Below are positions 39,847 to 51,485 of a DNA stretch of 64,000 bases, piece by piece. The position numbers and the translations under genes were made by a program. The notes beneath the pieces were generated by a model. The model made no database searches, was not told the origin of the DNA, and was given only the letters and a program-made list of their open reading frames with translations. The DNA lies in the NCBI GenBank assembly GCA_001949185.1, contig BDGG01000014.1, forward strand, positions 1 to 64,000. The letters run 5' to 3'. Source of the DNA: Ramazzottius varieornatus. Its lineage: Eukaryota; Tardigrada; Eutardigrada; Parachela; Ramazzottiidae. Within the stretch, counting starts at the first letter, position 1, and each line of letters starts with the position of its first letter.

Positions 39847-42753
39847 ATTTTGTTGATTGTTTTCATATTCGGTCTTGACGTCGAATATGGATTTTTGGTC
39901 AAACTGTGGTAATAACTGTACACTCAACTGTAACTTTCGTAACTTCAAAAACAATAGAAAATTTCGATCTCACTGTGAGCTTAAGTGTAGCTTTCGGAGT
40001 TTGCACTAAGGATATTGAATTTTCTGAGATCGACTTACCCATCAATCGTTTCATCGAGATTGCTAGAATGCCCGTTGGCTCCCTCTGGAACCACTAGATA
40101 GCTTCTCAAGTGAACAACAGCTTATCATAGCATTGATTGAACGTCTACCGATCGTAATCCATCAAAACCGACAGACCAGGCGCAATATCGCATCATCGTC
40201 TCCACCCATACAAGATATGCGCATGTGACTCGCCTTCGGCTCGCTCGCTGATTAAGGATTACAGGTGCTCAAGAGTTGGATTTTAACAGCGCTTATCATA
40301 TTAGGTGCGGAAGTATGACTTGTTACTCGTCCGAGAAAACTTTCGAAAACATTTTCTGATTCAGACCTCGGAATTTTTGGTCAGGTTATCCACCCATATT
40401 AACAAGGTACTTCTTTCATTTTTTCGGCAGCAAGTTCATGACTCGACTGCAGGAGCATGGGGGAAGAGAAAAGATAAACTCTCCGCATCCATTTTTTGCA
40501 GTCTCTCTGGAGGACATTGTTCCTTCTCGCTGGAAGTACTCTAACGTTTCGAAGTGATGATAATCCTTTAGTATTAGGTCCCGTCTTTTTGGTGTGTGAA
40601 GGAGTTTCTAGTTCTACCTCCTGCAGTTTTGCGGAAGCGTTTTCACCAATGTGCACTCTAGAGCTGACTTGCATCAGTAGTACTTTGAGTGGACTGAATG
40701 ATTTTGTTTAGTCAACGGCAAGTTTCTTTTATCATTCGTGCTCGTTCAAAGAGGTAAAGTCTGCAGCTATGATTATGCTGTGCAGAAAGGTATTATACCG
40801 TTCTAGACTGTAAGATAGCAACTAGACGGTAGCCATAATTTTCCTTTGGTACCGCTCACGATTCAATATTTTCTGCGTTACTTCCGCTCTTTCGAAACAT
40901 TCCCTTTTTCGCTTCAGACCGCCTCACAGAGCCTAGTCTTTGTTACTTGTAGCAATGCGATCTGAGGATCAGTTCGCTTTCACTCAAACGGGAGGTTACG
41001 GAAAGGCAAGGTTTGTGCTCATCGTACGCAGGCTTACCGCTGCGCAATAGCCATGTGACAAAAAGCGGGGTGGCTATATCTAATGCCCGTCATGTGACTA
41101 GCGGCTCAAATTGGGATCCGTTAATCTGGTGCATAGATGAGTGCAGCGCATAGATGAGTGCAGCGTACGTACACGGCTAACACATCAGTGCGAGCCGTGA
41201 CGTCAGTTTCAAGATTGCCGTTCCCCAGCTGCTTGTCACAATAGAACTTTCAGCGGCGGGCCTGATCGTACGGTGCGCGAAGTAAGCAGGGCATCAAAAT
41301 CCGTGATTTTTTTGCCTTCTCGTTTTGTCTAAGTATCCAGCGAGCATTCAAGAAGAGACTTTAAACTCAATCAAGGGTTTTGCAGGAGTTCGGGAAGGAT
41401 AAAAATCGACATGCTCCCTCTGGACGTTGTTGTCCAACTTCAGTTTCGGTCTTCCGTGGGGGTGAATTACGCCCTAGAAATCTCCAGAGCCGAGAGGATC
41501 TACCCAATCTTCTACGGTCCAACCGTTAGCTGCTTTATTTGAGACAGACGAAGCATATCTTCGCGCCTGTCTGGTATGCGTTGACGCCCTGAGAAAATTC
41601 GCCTCCTTAAAGTCTTACTGTCAATTTGAACGAAACGGGGAAGGCGAAAGACTAAGAGAAGTTGGTACTCCACTTTGCGCACTCCGGAAACAGCGCAAAG
41701 TTTTGTCTTTGTACCCTCTCCGGATTGCAAACAAGAACAAACCTATAGCAGACCGCATTGCTACCGGTGACAGCACGGACACTCTATGAAAGAATTCTGA
41801 GCGAGAAATGGTATGTTTTGACAGAGGAAAACCACCCCAGAAAATTTCGAACCGCAAGCGACGCTAAAGGAGACTATGTTCACATGTTGATGGCCTCTTT
41901 GGAACAGGGACTTTTTAAGGAAATCTTCCCGTTCCACAGACGAAATTAATTCGCGGACTGGTTGCTAATACTGTAGATTATCACCAGCCCAATAATCTGG
42001 ACCTTCTCCAGCGAGATAGAAAAATTCTCCCGGAAGTGGGTTTGAAAAGTGCCGTCACAAATTTTATTTTACCTCTTCCCACAGCCTTTTGCAGCAACGG
42101 AGCGAAATTTCGCTCAAAAAAAACCTGAGGAGTGCCGTGCTAGTATGGTTGTACTGTATAAGCTGATCAAAAAGTTTGAGATGTAGGGTCAGAAAAACTT
42201 TTAACTTCGGCGGAGGGCAAGGTGACAGATCATACTTCCGCAATTAATATAATAAGATGTGGGTAGGACGATCATTCAATGTTCACTTTAGTAAAACCTG
42301 TTGGTTGATATTTTGGCAAAGCGGCAAATGCGTCATTGTGGTCAATGATAATTTTGAGTAGGTACACACGAAACAGACGGAACTTCTTCGCATACTTCGC
42401 AATTCATTCTGCAACATTTATTCCCGTCGCAATTTTTCAGATGGTGCATTTGCGTCAATGTCTTGTTGAAAATCGCAACATTGCAAGATCAACAAATTCT
42501 ATGCATTTTGTGATATCAATTCTGCTGTGTCAATGTGAGCAAAAGTGTTATAATGTGGCAGAACTTCCGAAATCTTCAAGAGGGCTCACCTGACACCCTT
42601 CATGGCGATCAAGAGGTAGGCCGACCACATGTGTATTTAACAGACACTATGGCTATATCCTAAATGTAGTATGAGCAATCCACAATCTACCGGTTAGGAC
42701 AGCTCTTCTCTGAGAACGGTTCTTTTTCACCGAAGTCGCGAAGAACCACCGTG
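39847..42753. other. Gene-poor stretch
   Basis: No recognised gene over 2.9 kb. A perfect 17-bp tandem duplication (GCATAGATGAGTGCAGC) lies at 41131-41164. One long stop-free stretch without a start codon spans about 41510-41790 but shows no recognisable domain. The 3' tail of the R2-like element should end within the first tens of bases. Confidence 0.4.
41131..41164. repeat. 17-bp tandem duplication
   Basis: GCATAGATGAGTGCAGC occurs twice in immediate succession without a mismatch. Confidence 0.85.
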
Positions 42754-44380
42754 ATGACTCGTACCCTTGCGGCAACGGCGGTTCTCTTTGCCGCATTTGC
42801 CGTGTCCAACGGGGCGGTATGGAACAACGATGCCAGGTATACCAACTGGAACGTAGCGCCAGGCCTCAAGGACAGAAACGGCCTGACCAAGATCCCGGTC
42901 TTCCTGGAAGATGTAGCCTACCGTGCTGGTAAGTTTGGGGAGGTTAGTTTCACAAGTACTGCATCAGATAACCGATAGTTTGCACAGGTCGAGTCTTATT
43001 CTTCGTTCATAGACCCGACTTGCTTAGCGAGTATCAACAAAGCCATCACCGCCATGAACGCCGATCTACAAGGCTGTATCATGTTCGACCTTATGACCAC
43101 CCCCACCCCATCTTCCCTCGGCAAGGACTTTGTCTGGATCAGCACCAAATTCAACAACGGGTAAGTGATGCTGAAAAAAATTACTGGAATGCTTCAAGAA
43201 ACTCCGTGACAGTGCGTCACAGTGTTGATTTCGGTCTCGAGCATAAATTCCGGCCGTTCCATCGATCAAGTACAACTGTTCCACTAAGACTGAATAGTAA
43301 AGACTAACTTTTGTTACCCAGTTGTTATATCAGTTTTCTATATCAGTCTTCAGTTGACTTGTGTCGCTTGATTGATCGTTAAGTACGTAAATTACGCCCA
43401 GACTGAAATCAACACTGGTGCGTCACATTCGTGAAGCATTACAGTACATTCATCTGCAAAGAATTTGAAGTCGCCGCTGAGTGGAAATTTTGCAGGACTG
43501 AATCCGACACTTGCCTGAGTGTTCCCGGGCGCATTGCGGCACAGAACAAACAAGGCCAAAGGCTGTACATTAAAGGTAGCACCGCCGCTAAGGGCGGACA
43601 TTGCTGTGCCACGGAACGCCCTGTCATGCGCTTCTTGGCGCACACGATAGGCATGCGAAACGAGTTCAACCGTGCGGACCGCGATTCCTACCTGAAGGTT
43701 ACGCCGGAGAACGTCGATCCAGCTGTCGCCCAGTACGGCATGTATACCAAGTTAGCACCAGGACAAGGGCAAAACTTGGGTCGTTTCGATCATACGTCAA
43801 TCACAATGGCGGAGAACACTGAAAACGGAGCGGGGGTAAGTAATGAGTCAGGGAACCTGGACCTGAGTAGCTTATACATAGACTCTCTGAGGCGGTTTGG
43901 CTTGTAAACTTGTTCGCCAGGCTGATAGCATCCATCTGTCCGGCGGTCGGAGCCACCCCGTATCGGCGGAATGACTCTTAAGTGCGAGAACAGCCTGTCG
44001 GTTCAGTGACTCATCCGAGCTGATTTGGTCCAAAGCCACGGGAACGGTGAGCCGGGCTACCAGTTCAATACTGTAGGCTAGGACCGCCTGTAAAAGATTC
44101 CAGTTTTTATCGACTTAGACTGTAGTCTGTTACGAATACGATAATTTCAGAAAACGACCTTTACGCCCATCAGTACCACGGCCAAAGTTGGGAACAAACC
44201 CAAGCTCAGTCTCGAAGACTGCTTCCATATAAAAAACCAGTATGGATGCACCACAATGACGCTACCCTGCGACACCGATGGTAGGTTCAGCTTCCTCGAC
44301 GAGAGGAGTAACCTATTCCACGGCAGGCTCAACGTGCATGCTGACAAACACTTTATATTTCTCTTACAGCTTACCCCTAA
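42754..44380 (+). CDS. Secreted astacin-fold protein without a zinc site (probable pseudoenzyme)
   Basis: Exons 42754-42928, 43013-43160, 43496-43835, 44151-44280 and 44370-44380 join in frame (267 residues). A signal peptide (LAATAVLFAAFAVSNG) leads into an M12A astacin-like domain: ASINKAITAMNADLQGCIMF, GHCC, then RADRDSYLKVTPENVDPAV and a Cys-containing C-terminus (YGCTTMTLPCDTD). The position of the zinc-binding HExxHxxGxxH motif reads RFLAHTIGMRN: the first and third His and the catalytic Glu are replaced and only the middle His remains. The later SxMHY turn reads HTSITMAE. No frame breaks are seen, so loss of catalysis with retained folding is more likely than a random pseudogene. The last intron could instead be retained, giving a longer C-terminus to 44474. 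GTG at 42751 is not used as start because ATG follows directly. Confidence 0.65.
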
Positions 44381-45166
44381 TCGAGGGAGGACAAAGGACT
44401 GGAGGGCATGCTTTTGCGTGCTTGGTACTGCTAATGATGAACTGAGCTTGGACATAAATGTCCTTCGTTACTGAGCGACCCCTTTTCGCGCGGCATGGCC
44501 GACAATATTTAGTTGAGTTCGCAAATATGCGGAGAAATAAAGCTGTTTGATCCAAGCATTGCATTGGCTTTGCTAAACGAGGGGGTTCGGAGCAGCTTCT
44601 TAGACAGGCTGAGATCGTGGACGGGAACTTCCTGCACGTTGTCGAGTTCGTCTCGTGAGCTTGTTGGTCCTGGACTCCTGGTGACGCTACGCGTAGTCGC
44701 AGAAACGAAGTGAGCTAGCTAACGGCGGTACTCAACGTCCAATCGGCAGATCACGATGTGCAAAGTTCGAAGTCGTTCCTTAATTTTGACAATATTTTCA
44801 ATATTCAACTAATAACAAGTAACTTTATCGGCGCCAATGTAGAGACGAGAGCCAAGGAAGTGTGTAGCCTTAAAGTACTCATGGGATATCTCGTGCAAAT
44901 ATACGAAAAAGTAGGTGAGATCAAGCTCCAACAAAGTCTTCGAGCATGGGGAGTCGATCACAACCGTGGCAAAGCAAAACTTCTGTGAATCCAGTTCTTG
45001 GCTGAGCTTAGTACGAGTGAGATCCGCTTTTAACTCCATGAGCTTTTGGTCGAACTTCCCAATAGTTCGACATTCGCATCGAGATCAAGGCTACTGACGG
45101 AGAGAGGGCTAGGATATAGACAAAGCAAAAGGAAAGTGCTGTCAGAGCCGATGGCGACTAGCAGTC
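44381..45166. other. Intergenic, no recognised feature
   Basis: Short open frames on both strands show no domain, codon pattern or splice structure that supports a gene. Confidence 0.4.
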
Positions 45167-45454
45167 TCATAAGACGCGTTTCACGACCCTGAGTCCGCAC
45201 CTACCTCCAGCAATAACCGTAAAGTACTGTATTTTGATGGCTTCTGGTACCGAATAAGACATTATGACGGTAGGATTGGCGAGCGTTCTTTCAACGGCGA
45301 CGAGGCCGCTGGTGGTCGTCCAAAGAGCAACCGAATAGACTGTTCGTAGGTGCCCTGTAGCGTTGAGCGCCTGGGTATTTGGCGAGAATATTGGGTTGGG
45401 TTGGGCAGCACGGTTAATGCTGGAGCAGCCGTCGAACTCAAAAATTTCATACAA
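45167..45454 (-). pseudogene. Possible fragment of the divergent receptor family
   Basis: The minus-strand frame contains YFTVIAGGRCGLRVVKRVL, which lines up with FALVAGGRCGIRMINKRIV of the intact receptor at 52850-53809 (second extracellular loop into helix 5). Upstream residues match only loosely and downstream helices 5-7 are absent. It is a short relic at best; the match rests on about 18 residues. Confidence 0.4.
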
Positions 45455-46376
45455 CGCTGGTTTCTCCTATTTGGCCGAACCGAGGTGTTTTCCAAATTGT
45501 TAGGGAAACGACTTTTTTCTGGAGGGGGGTTAGTCAAACTCTCAAAACCGCTCATCCAGTTATCTAGAGCCCGCGTTAAAGCATCAAACTCTGGAGTTAT
45601 TCGAAAAACGCATTGTTGAGAGAATTCTAGCGGACATGTTCATGTAGGGAAGAAAACTGGAAAAAGACTTTCTTATACCAGTTTTGATGCCGGCTTTGCA
45701 CTAAGGATGGGGGTTCCTATGGACTAGCTCCTTGGAACTGGAACTGAAGCTGAAACTGGAACTGGATGGAATTCCGAAGAGTTCCTAAATTCCTGTATTC
45801 CAGTTTCCAAATCAAACAGGTTAAAAATCGGAATTCCAAAAAGTTAATCAAAAGCTTACGAAATAGTAGGAACAGCAATTTACTGCCGAAAATCAGGTCC
45901 AAATACTGTAACACAAATAGTCTATCATAGTAAACATCATATGTTCTGTTCAACCGGCGGTTTGTACCCAAACAAATCGTTCAAAGTGAAGAAATCTAAA
46001 GTCACTGAATCACTGACTAGCTCAGCCGCATCCAAGAAAACATCAATACAGTCCGAAAACTCACTAACAATACTTTGCTGGTTAGTCAACGTGCTTCCAG
46101 CGTCAGCAGGTGCACACCCCGTCGGCTCGACCAAGTCGATCAAATTCACCTCTCCTACTTCCTTTTCGAGATCCTCCAGTCAACGTTTCTTTGAGGGTCG
46201 TCCACGGCGTAGCTCCATCCTAATGGTAGAAAGTTCAGTTGCAAGCTCCACTCGCATGCGGTTCTTTTCTGTATTGTGTACTCCACCATCGTACTCCAAA
46301 ATCTTTCCACACCTGCGGAACGAAGTATTACGATTAAAAAACAGTTTATTTGGGGTTTATTAATTGAATGCCGTAA

Positions 46377-46402
46377 ATATCAGGTGGTGCACCACCCGAT
46401 AT
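46377..46402. repeat. Palindrome in hAT transposase intron (1)
   Basis: ATATCAGGTGGTGCACCACC followed by CGATAT; the two halves are complementary except for one pair. It lies in the last transposase intron. Confidence 0.8.
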
Positions 46403-47051
46403 GTTCATCACAGACCTTACCTGCCGCATGCGGTGAGACTTTAAGAAGAACAACGGCCAGCTCTGCCAGCTCCTTGTGGGCGGCTGAAGCATACTCCCAG
46501 AAGTCAAACGGATTGTCAAACTGAGATGCATACTTGGGCTCAAAAACATTTCTGTTGGTTAAGTAATGAACCAGGGACTGCCCTAGTTTGCCTGGGTTTT
46601 TTCCGAACAACTTGATGTAGAGTTTCGTGCAGATCACACCAAGAGGGCCAATATGCGACGTGGAATGATCCGCCCTGAACGAAGACATCTTGACTTTTGG
46701 ATGGAGAACCATGGCACAAACCATCAGCTCAGGATCGTAGAACTTTACCCATCGACTTTCTAACGCAGCGAGCACGATCTTCCTTACACCTTCATCCAAC
46801 ATCTTCTCGAAAGATTTGTAGATGTCACTGAAGCAAACACCAATGTCTGCCAAGGTGCAATCATCGGCCTCTGCCGTTGCCTGAGCTTTCACTAGTGGTC
46901 CCAGAACATGGAGAACCTGTCTTAAAATTGTCCAGAATGCATCATTCTCAAAAGTTTCTCGGTGTATTTCTGGAAGTGCGTATTTTCCGGAGTCTTTTGT
47001 ACCTTGAAACTTCTCGCCAAACGCCTGCGAATAAAAGCAGCTGTGATGAAA

Positions 47052-47077
47052 ATATCCGGTGAGGCACCACCTGATAT
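47052..47077. repeat. Palindrome in hAT transposase intron (2)
   Basis: ATATCCGGTGAGGCACCACC followed by TGATAT; complementary with two mismatched pairs. It has the same outer ATATC/GATAT ends as copy 1. Confidence 0.75.
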
Positions 47078-47629
47078 TTACTGCACAAAAATTTATTACG
47101 ATAGCGTCTAGAACTATGCAAAACCATCTACGAGAAAAGCCGTTTTGAATTTTGAATTTTCTGCAGACTGAAGTAATACGAATACCAGCGAGTATCGGTA
47201 GGCTTTGGTATGACAAACGGCTTGCCATAAAGACTTTTCTGGATGGAGGTGAGGCGGCCACGAGACAAACCACTTTCATTGCGCCAAGAGATGACGGCTA
47301 GTGAACTTGATATCACCTCTTTGAATTCCGGCACCAGCGTTAGTACGTGTTCAGAGATGATATTGACCTGGTGGGTACTACAAGCTAGGCCTTGATGTGA
47401 GCGCCATCTGAATCGCATGTAACAGCACGAAACGTACTTCCGTACTTGTGCTCCATTGTCTGTATGACTGCGTCGACTTCAGCAACGACGTATTCCTTGT
47501 TGTAGTTGAGACCACTGATATCTTTCACGCTTTCGAACACATGACTATTCGTTCCATTCTCCTCACGGACAATTGCCACGAAACCTGAGAAAACAACCAT
47601 CAGTCTCAAACGGTAAAAAGACGTAACCA

Positions 47630-47649
47630 ACCGGTGGTGCACCACCGGT
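47630..47649. repeat. Palindrome in hAT transposase intron (3)
   Basis: ACCGGTGGTGCACCACCGGT, a perfect 20-bp palindrome inside the 96-bp intron 47680-47585. Confidence 0.9.
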
Positions 47650-48337
47650 AGGAGTAACATCAAGAGAGAAAAGTTATTACCCAAGAGTTTGTTCTGAGAA
47701 ACGTTTTTGAAGCCATCAAACGTCAATGTGACATCCTCCTTGTGGCTGATGGCTTGCGTGACCTGCGATACAGTATCGTCGATCCTCGATTTCAGGATTC
47801 GATCCGTCAAAACCCTTCGGGAAAGCATTTCCACGGTTGGTCGTAGAAACTGAAACAACTTGATCAGTGATTCATTCTCAATGGACTGTAAGGAGAAGTT
47901 GCAGTCAGCGCAGGTGTCCGCAAGAAGTATCTCGAACTGCTGCTTCTCGACTTTGGTCAAGCTTCGATCCAGAAATCCAAACATGCTCGACTGTTTCTTG
48001 CCTCTTAGATCAGGCTCTGCTTTCTTCTCGGGTTTTGCAGCATATTTACTCTTGACTTCTTCAGGGACATGCTTGCATTTGGTCAGGTGGTTTTGCAGAT
48101 AGTACTTCTCACTACGAATAATCTCCAGTCGAAGGACGTTCGCTTTCTTGCAATGCTTGCAAGTAGCTTGGTGATACCGCGTCTTCTCGATTTTCTCCTT
48201 CTTCCTGTCGAATTCGTCCCATATGTCCAGGCGTAACTTTGCCTATCGTTTCACCTCCAGCACGTAAGACTCATCCTCCTCCGAAGAAGCCATCTGTTCT
48301 CTGGGAAGAAGAACACAACAAAGACTGACAAAATGAA

Positions 48338-48365
48338 CAATACAGTAGGTGCACCCACTGTATTG
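48338..48365. repeat. Palindrome upstream of the hAT transposase start (4)
   Basis: CAATACAGTAGGTGCACC followed by CACTGTATTG, a 28-bp palindrome with one mismatched pair. It precedes the acceptor-like CTTCCCAG before the start codon, so it probably also lies in an intron. Confidence 0.75.
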
Positions 48366-50329
48366 TTTAAAGTAATCTGCTAGTGCGGTGTCGCAAATAC
48401 CGTACTAAAAAGGCAAGAAACTCCCAAAAATTTAATTACTTGGTGGAAGCTCTCGCAGTCCCACTGCGCCAAGTCAGCTACATTAGATCGCAACTGGAAT
48501 TCCAGATCGGTTCCTGGTTTCCAAAAAGGAACTCCAGTTCTCCACATTGATTGACAGAGCTGGAATTCCAAATCGCGTATAGTTTTCCAAGTAGGAATTC
48601 CAGTGCTCCAAATCGAGTTCAGCTGGAACTGGAAGGAATTCCTATGCTCCTATAGGAATTGGAATGGAACGGAACTTGGAACCCCCATCCTTACTTTGCA
48701 CTACAAGCCGGATCAGCTGTTTCCGGGACGCAGCTATCTGTCCCTTATAACCCGCCAAGAACTTTACTGACATACTATTGTTCACGGAAGTGTCCGCGAA
48801 GCCAGTTGTGCTTCCATACATGGAACGGTGTCCTGGATAACTTTTGGACGCTGGTCAAATGTTCATTACCGTTTTGTTTGGTGTCAACTCGAAACATATG
48901 TTCCCAAGGTTGAATTAATTTGTGCAGAAGAGGTAAGCTGGATATACGTCATCATTTTTTCGACCAATGGGAAGAACAAAATGGATTCTTCCTGGTGTCT
49001 TGATGCAGGTCGATAGTACATGGTTCCTGAGGTGTAGGAAGCAGAATCGAGCCGATCTGACGGTTAACCACACTTTTATGACCGGCCAAATTTTGTCGAC
49101 TGGTGAAGCGTGAAATCTGTCTTACTATAAGTTCACGGTGCTCGCTCGCGCACTCGTAATTTAACCTCGAGAATGTAGGTCGCCGCTAATGCACTGTGAT
49201 GTTTAACCTGTGATTTCGTTTAAGTCACGGGCATGTGACCCCTTCGGCCCAGGGTCAATTTAAGAGTGCTTCGTCTTTCTACAGTTACACGCGTCTGGTT
49301 TATGACTTGGAAATTTATTTGCCTTGAACAAGTCACCAACGAGTAGGGGAGCACTTCCGGATTGTACAACACTAACCACATCATATTCATTTTCTAGGTT
49401 CCCAAAAAAATCGGAAAGTTCGATTCAAGGTGAAGTTTTGAAACACGTAGACGGAACTAATTATTCCAATGGCAACGAATAATCACGCTTTTCAAAAAAC
49501 ACATTACTTCTCGAAGGGCACTACTGGATTACTGTCACATCGGGTACTTACAGTCTTTGAGCGGTTGTGGCCTTTGAGGATGAAAAAGTCTTCAGAGAAG
49601 AGTTTCCGATAGTGAAATCAGACCTGCGTGACTATAAGACTGGCAGTTTGAGTGGCACACTTGAGCATGCAGAATGCGAGTATGGGTGCCACCTAATATG
49701 ACATTACACTTTCGGTCGACGAGCGAAACTGCGATGCAAGCACTTTCACGATCCGATGGCGCACGTAATAAGGCCGAGCGAAGCGAGGTCTTTTGACACG
49801 GTGACGATTTTAACAGTGTCGTTACAGATGAAACTTTCTGAAATCGCGAACTCTGCTGTGTGAAATAAGGCGCCACTTGATCGGGGTGCTCGAAATTATT
49901 GTTTGCAAATCAAAAACCCTGGTCAGTCCGTTACGTTGGACACAACTGCAGCGTTTAGCCGACTCGCCTTTGTCTCGGCTATAGTGTGAGTTTGGGAAGG
50001 GGGCCGGGTGTTGCATGACAGGTTGGTGTTCTCGGGGTTCGGCCGCACTTGCTCGGCCTTCCCAGTGGTCAGGAACACTAGCTAGTGTTACTAAAAGCAT
50101 GGTAAGTGCGCCACATCGCAGTTAAGGTTGACCGAAAGTGTGAGCTTAGGGCTCAAAGTTTTTCGGGCGAGAAAGTGTGGACCGTATCTGTGATGCATCA
50201 TAAATCACTCACCATCGGAGATACAGCTGGTACACTTGCCCTTTCTGAGGTTTGTTGCATCTGACACCTTGATACACCAGGCGAACCGGACTATGAAACC
50301 CAGAGTGGACCATCCCCCCCTACGATTTT

Positions 50330-50720
50330 GCAGTTTTAAGTTTCAGGACCCCAAGACCAAAGTTGAACTGCCAATGCTATCTTACGTAACAGACATCGCG
50401 GTACTCGAAGGTGAAGTCCATTTGGCCATCTGACCAGTGGTCAGATGGCTACGTCGGAAAAGTCTAAAGGGGTTCGAATTTTTCACTCAGAGCATCATGT
50501 TTTAGGATGACGTCACGTAGCATGAAAATGCGTTGGTAGTCGTTCTGGCATCTAACCTCCTGGAAGGGGTTTCAGTTAGTGGTTACCCCTGAAATTTTCC
50601 AGAGTGTCTTCCCAGAAGGGCGAACATTATTCAGAGACTTTGAACCACGGCGAGCTACGGCAAACTTACCGCACGATACCCCTTGATATTCCCAACAACT
50701 TCAAGTCAAAAAACGCTACT
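50330..50720. repeat. Dispersed repeat, copy 1
   Basis: Blocks CAAAGTTGAACTGC, TTTGGCCATCTGACCA.TGG, GGCTACGTC, AGGGGTTCGAATTTTT, ATCTTCCCA-like and TTGATATTCCCAACAACTT occur in the same order in the stretch 56685-57003. The inner CCATCTGACC/GGTCAGATGG is a 23-bp palindrome here. The block GGTTCGAAT resembles a polymerase III B box, so a tRNA-derived SINE is one possibility. Confidence 0.5.
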
Positions 50721-51373
50721 TCGAAAGCAATTGATTCGAAAGCAGAAAGAAAATTGATTGTACTGGGAATGGGCCGCAGCTACCCAAATTTTGTTCCGAT
50801 CGACACAACTAGTCATTGAAAATGGCAGAAATTTTAATTGGTAATTCAACAAGGGCTAAATTGAAGTAATTTGAATTGTACCGTCAGAAAAGGTCTAGTT
50901 GATCGCGAGATCGTAAAAGGCCCATTGGACCAACATTTAGATTTCCGCACGAGTTGGCGGACTGCCGTCCCTGCGCTCCGCTCTCGGTCATAAGGGATCA
51001 CGCTCCAACATCCCTAACTCACGTGATACATAGCCCGGTTTGTCTAATTGCTGTCGCCTACGCCTAGACTGAGCTGATCGGAACCGACCAAACACCGCTT
51101 ATAAAAACAGGCCGGTTCGGCGTCTGGATTGCTTACGTAACCATAGTATCTGATCACGATAAAAATATCCAGTACGTTTCCTTTCTCGATGCTCGAGGGG
51201 CCGTGTGTAACCGCAGCAGACTGGGGTAACTCCAGGCTTAATCAAACACTTGACTGGGAACCGCGAAACTGTTTTCATCCTGGTATCATTTCAAGTATCA
51301 AGCGATCTATCACACCATGGAAGAGAGAATTCGACGACTAGTGTAAATAATTGATGTGCAGTGCGCATCAAAC

Positions 51374-51485
51374 CTATCGCGCAGTACGTCATCGTGCACG
51401 TGAAGTAGCCCCGGTCCTGTTTCGCTGCCGGTACAACCGCCTACGGGCGGAGCATCGTCAAGTCAGTGCACGTACTGCGCGATAG
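51374..51485. repeat. Inverted repeat with perfect 16-bp arms
   Basis: CTATCGCGCAGTACGT (51374-51389) and its exact complement ACGTACTGCGCGATAG (51470-51485) flank an 80-bp GC-rich spacer that itself holds GTGCAC repeats close to each arm. It could fold into a stem or be a remnant foldback element. Confidence 0.7.

Larger units (their letters stand above)
45937..48293 (-). pseudogene. hAT transposase (BED finger, DUF659-like, dimerisation region), disabled
   Basis: ATG at 48293 follows acceptor-like CTTCCCAG. A BED-type finger (CKHCKKANVLRL ... HLTKCKH) is followed by VTLTFDGFKNVSQNKLLG, DSDGAHIK, ACSTHQVNIISEHVLT, KPTDTRWYSYYFSLQ and a C-terminal part with WVKFYDPELMVCAMVLHPKV and DGGVHNTEKNRMRVELATEL. 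Introns fit at 47680-47585, around 47090-47030 and around 46425-46314. Lesions: TAG at 48245-48243, a frameshift near 47395 after DGAHIK, and TGA at 46182-46180, after which the same frame continues to 45937. The protein is nearly complete otherwise. Confidence 0.7.
45702..48693 (-). mobile_element. Complete hAT transposon with 8-bp target-site duplications
   Basis: The 2992-bp element starts TAAGGATGGGGGTTCC and ends with the exact inverse, GGAACCCCCATCCTTA. Directly outside lies CTTTGCAC on both sides (45694-45701 and 48694-48701), a perfect 8-bp duplication as produced by hAT insertion. The subterminal 100 bp at each end are full of GGAATTCC/GGAACTGG-like motifs in inverted arrangement, as usual for hAT ends. 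The transposase gene inside runs on the minus strand. Perfect TIRs and duplication suggest recent insertion, although the transposase has mutations. Confidence 0.9.

Noticed and set aside
41510-41950. Long stop-free stretch (ETDEAYLRACLVCVDALRKF and an open frame 41758-41949) that could be coding
   Set aside because: It has no start codon, no recognisable domain, and no splice structure connecting it to neighbours.
49740-50115. Further copies of the GTGGCGCAC foldback family (GATGGCGCACG, GGCGCCACTTG, GTGCGCCACATC)
   Set aside because: The half-stems are not paired at the loop distance seen in the six accepted copies.
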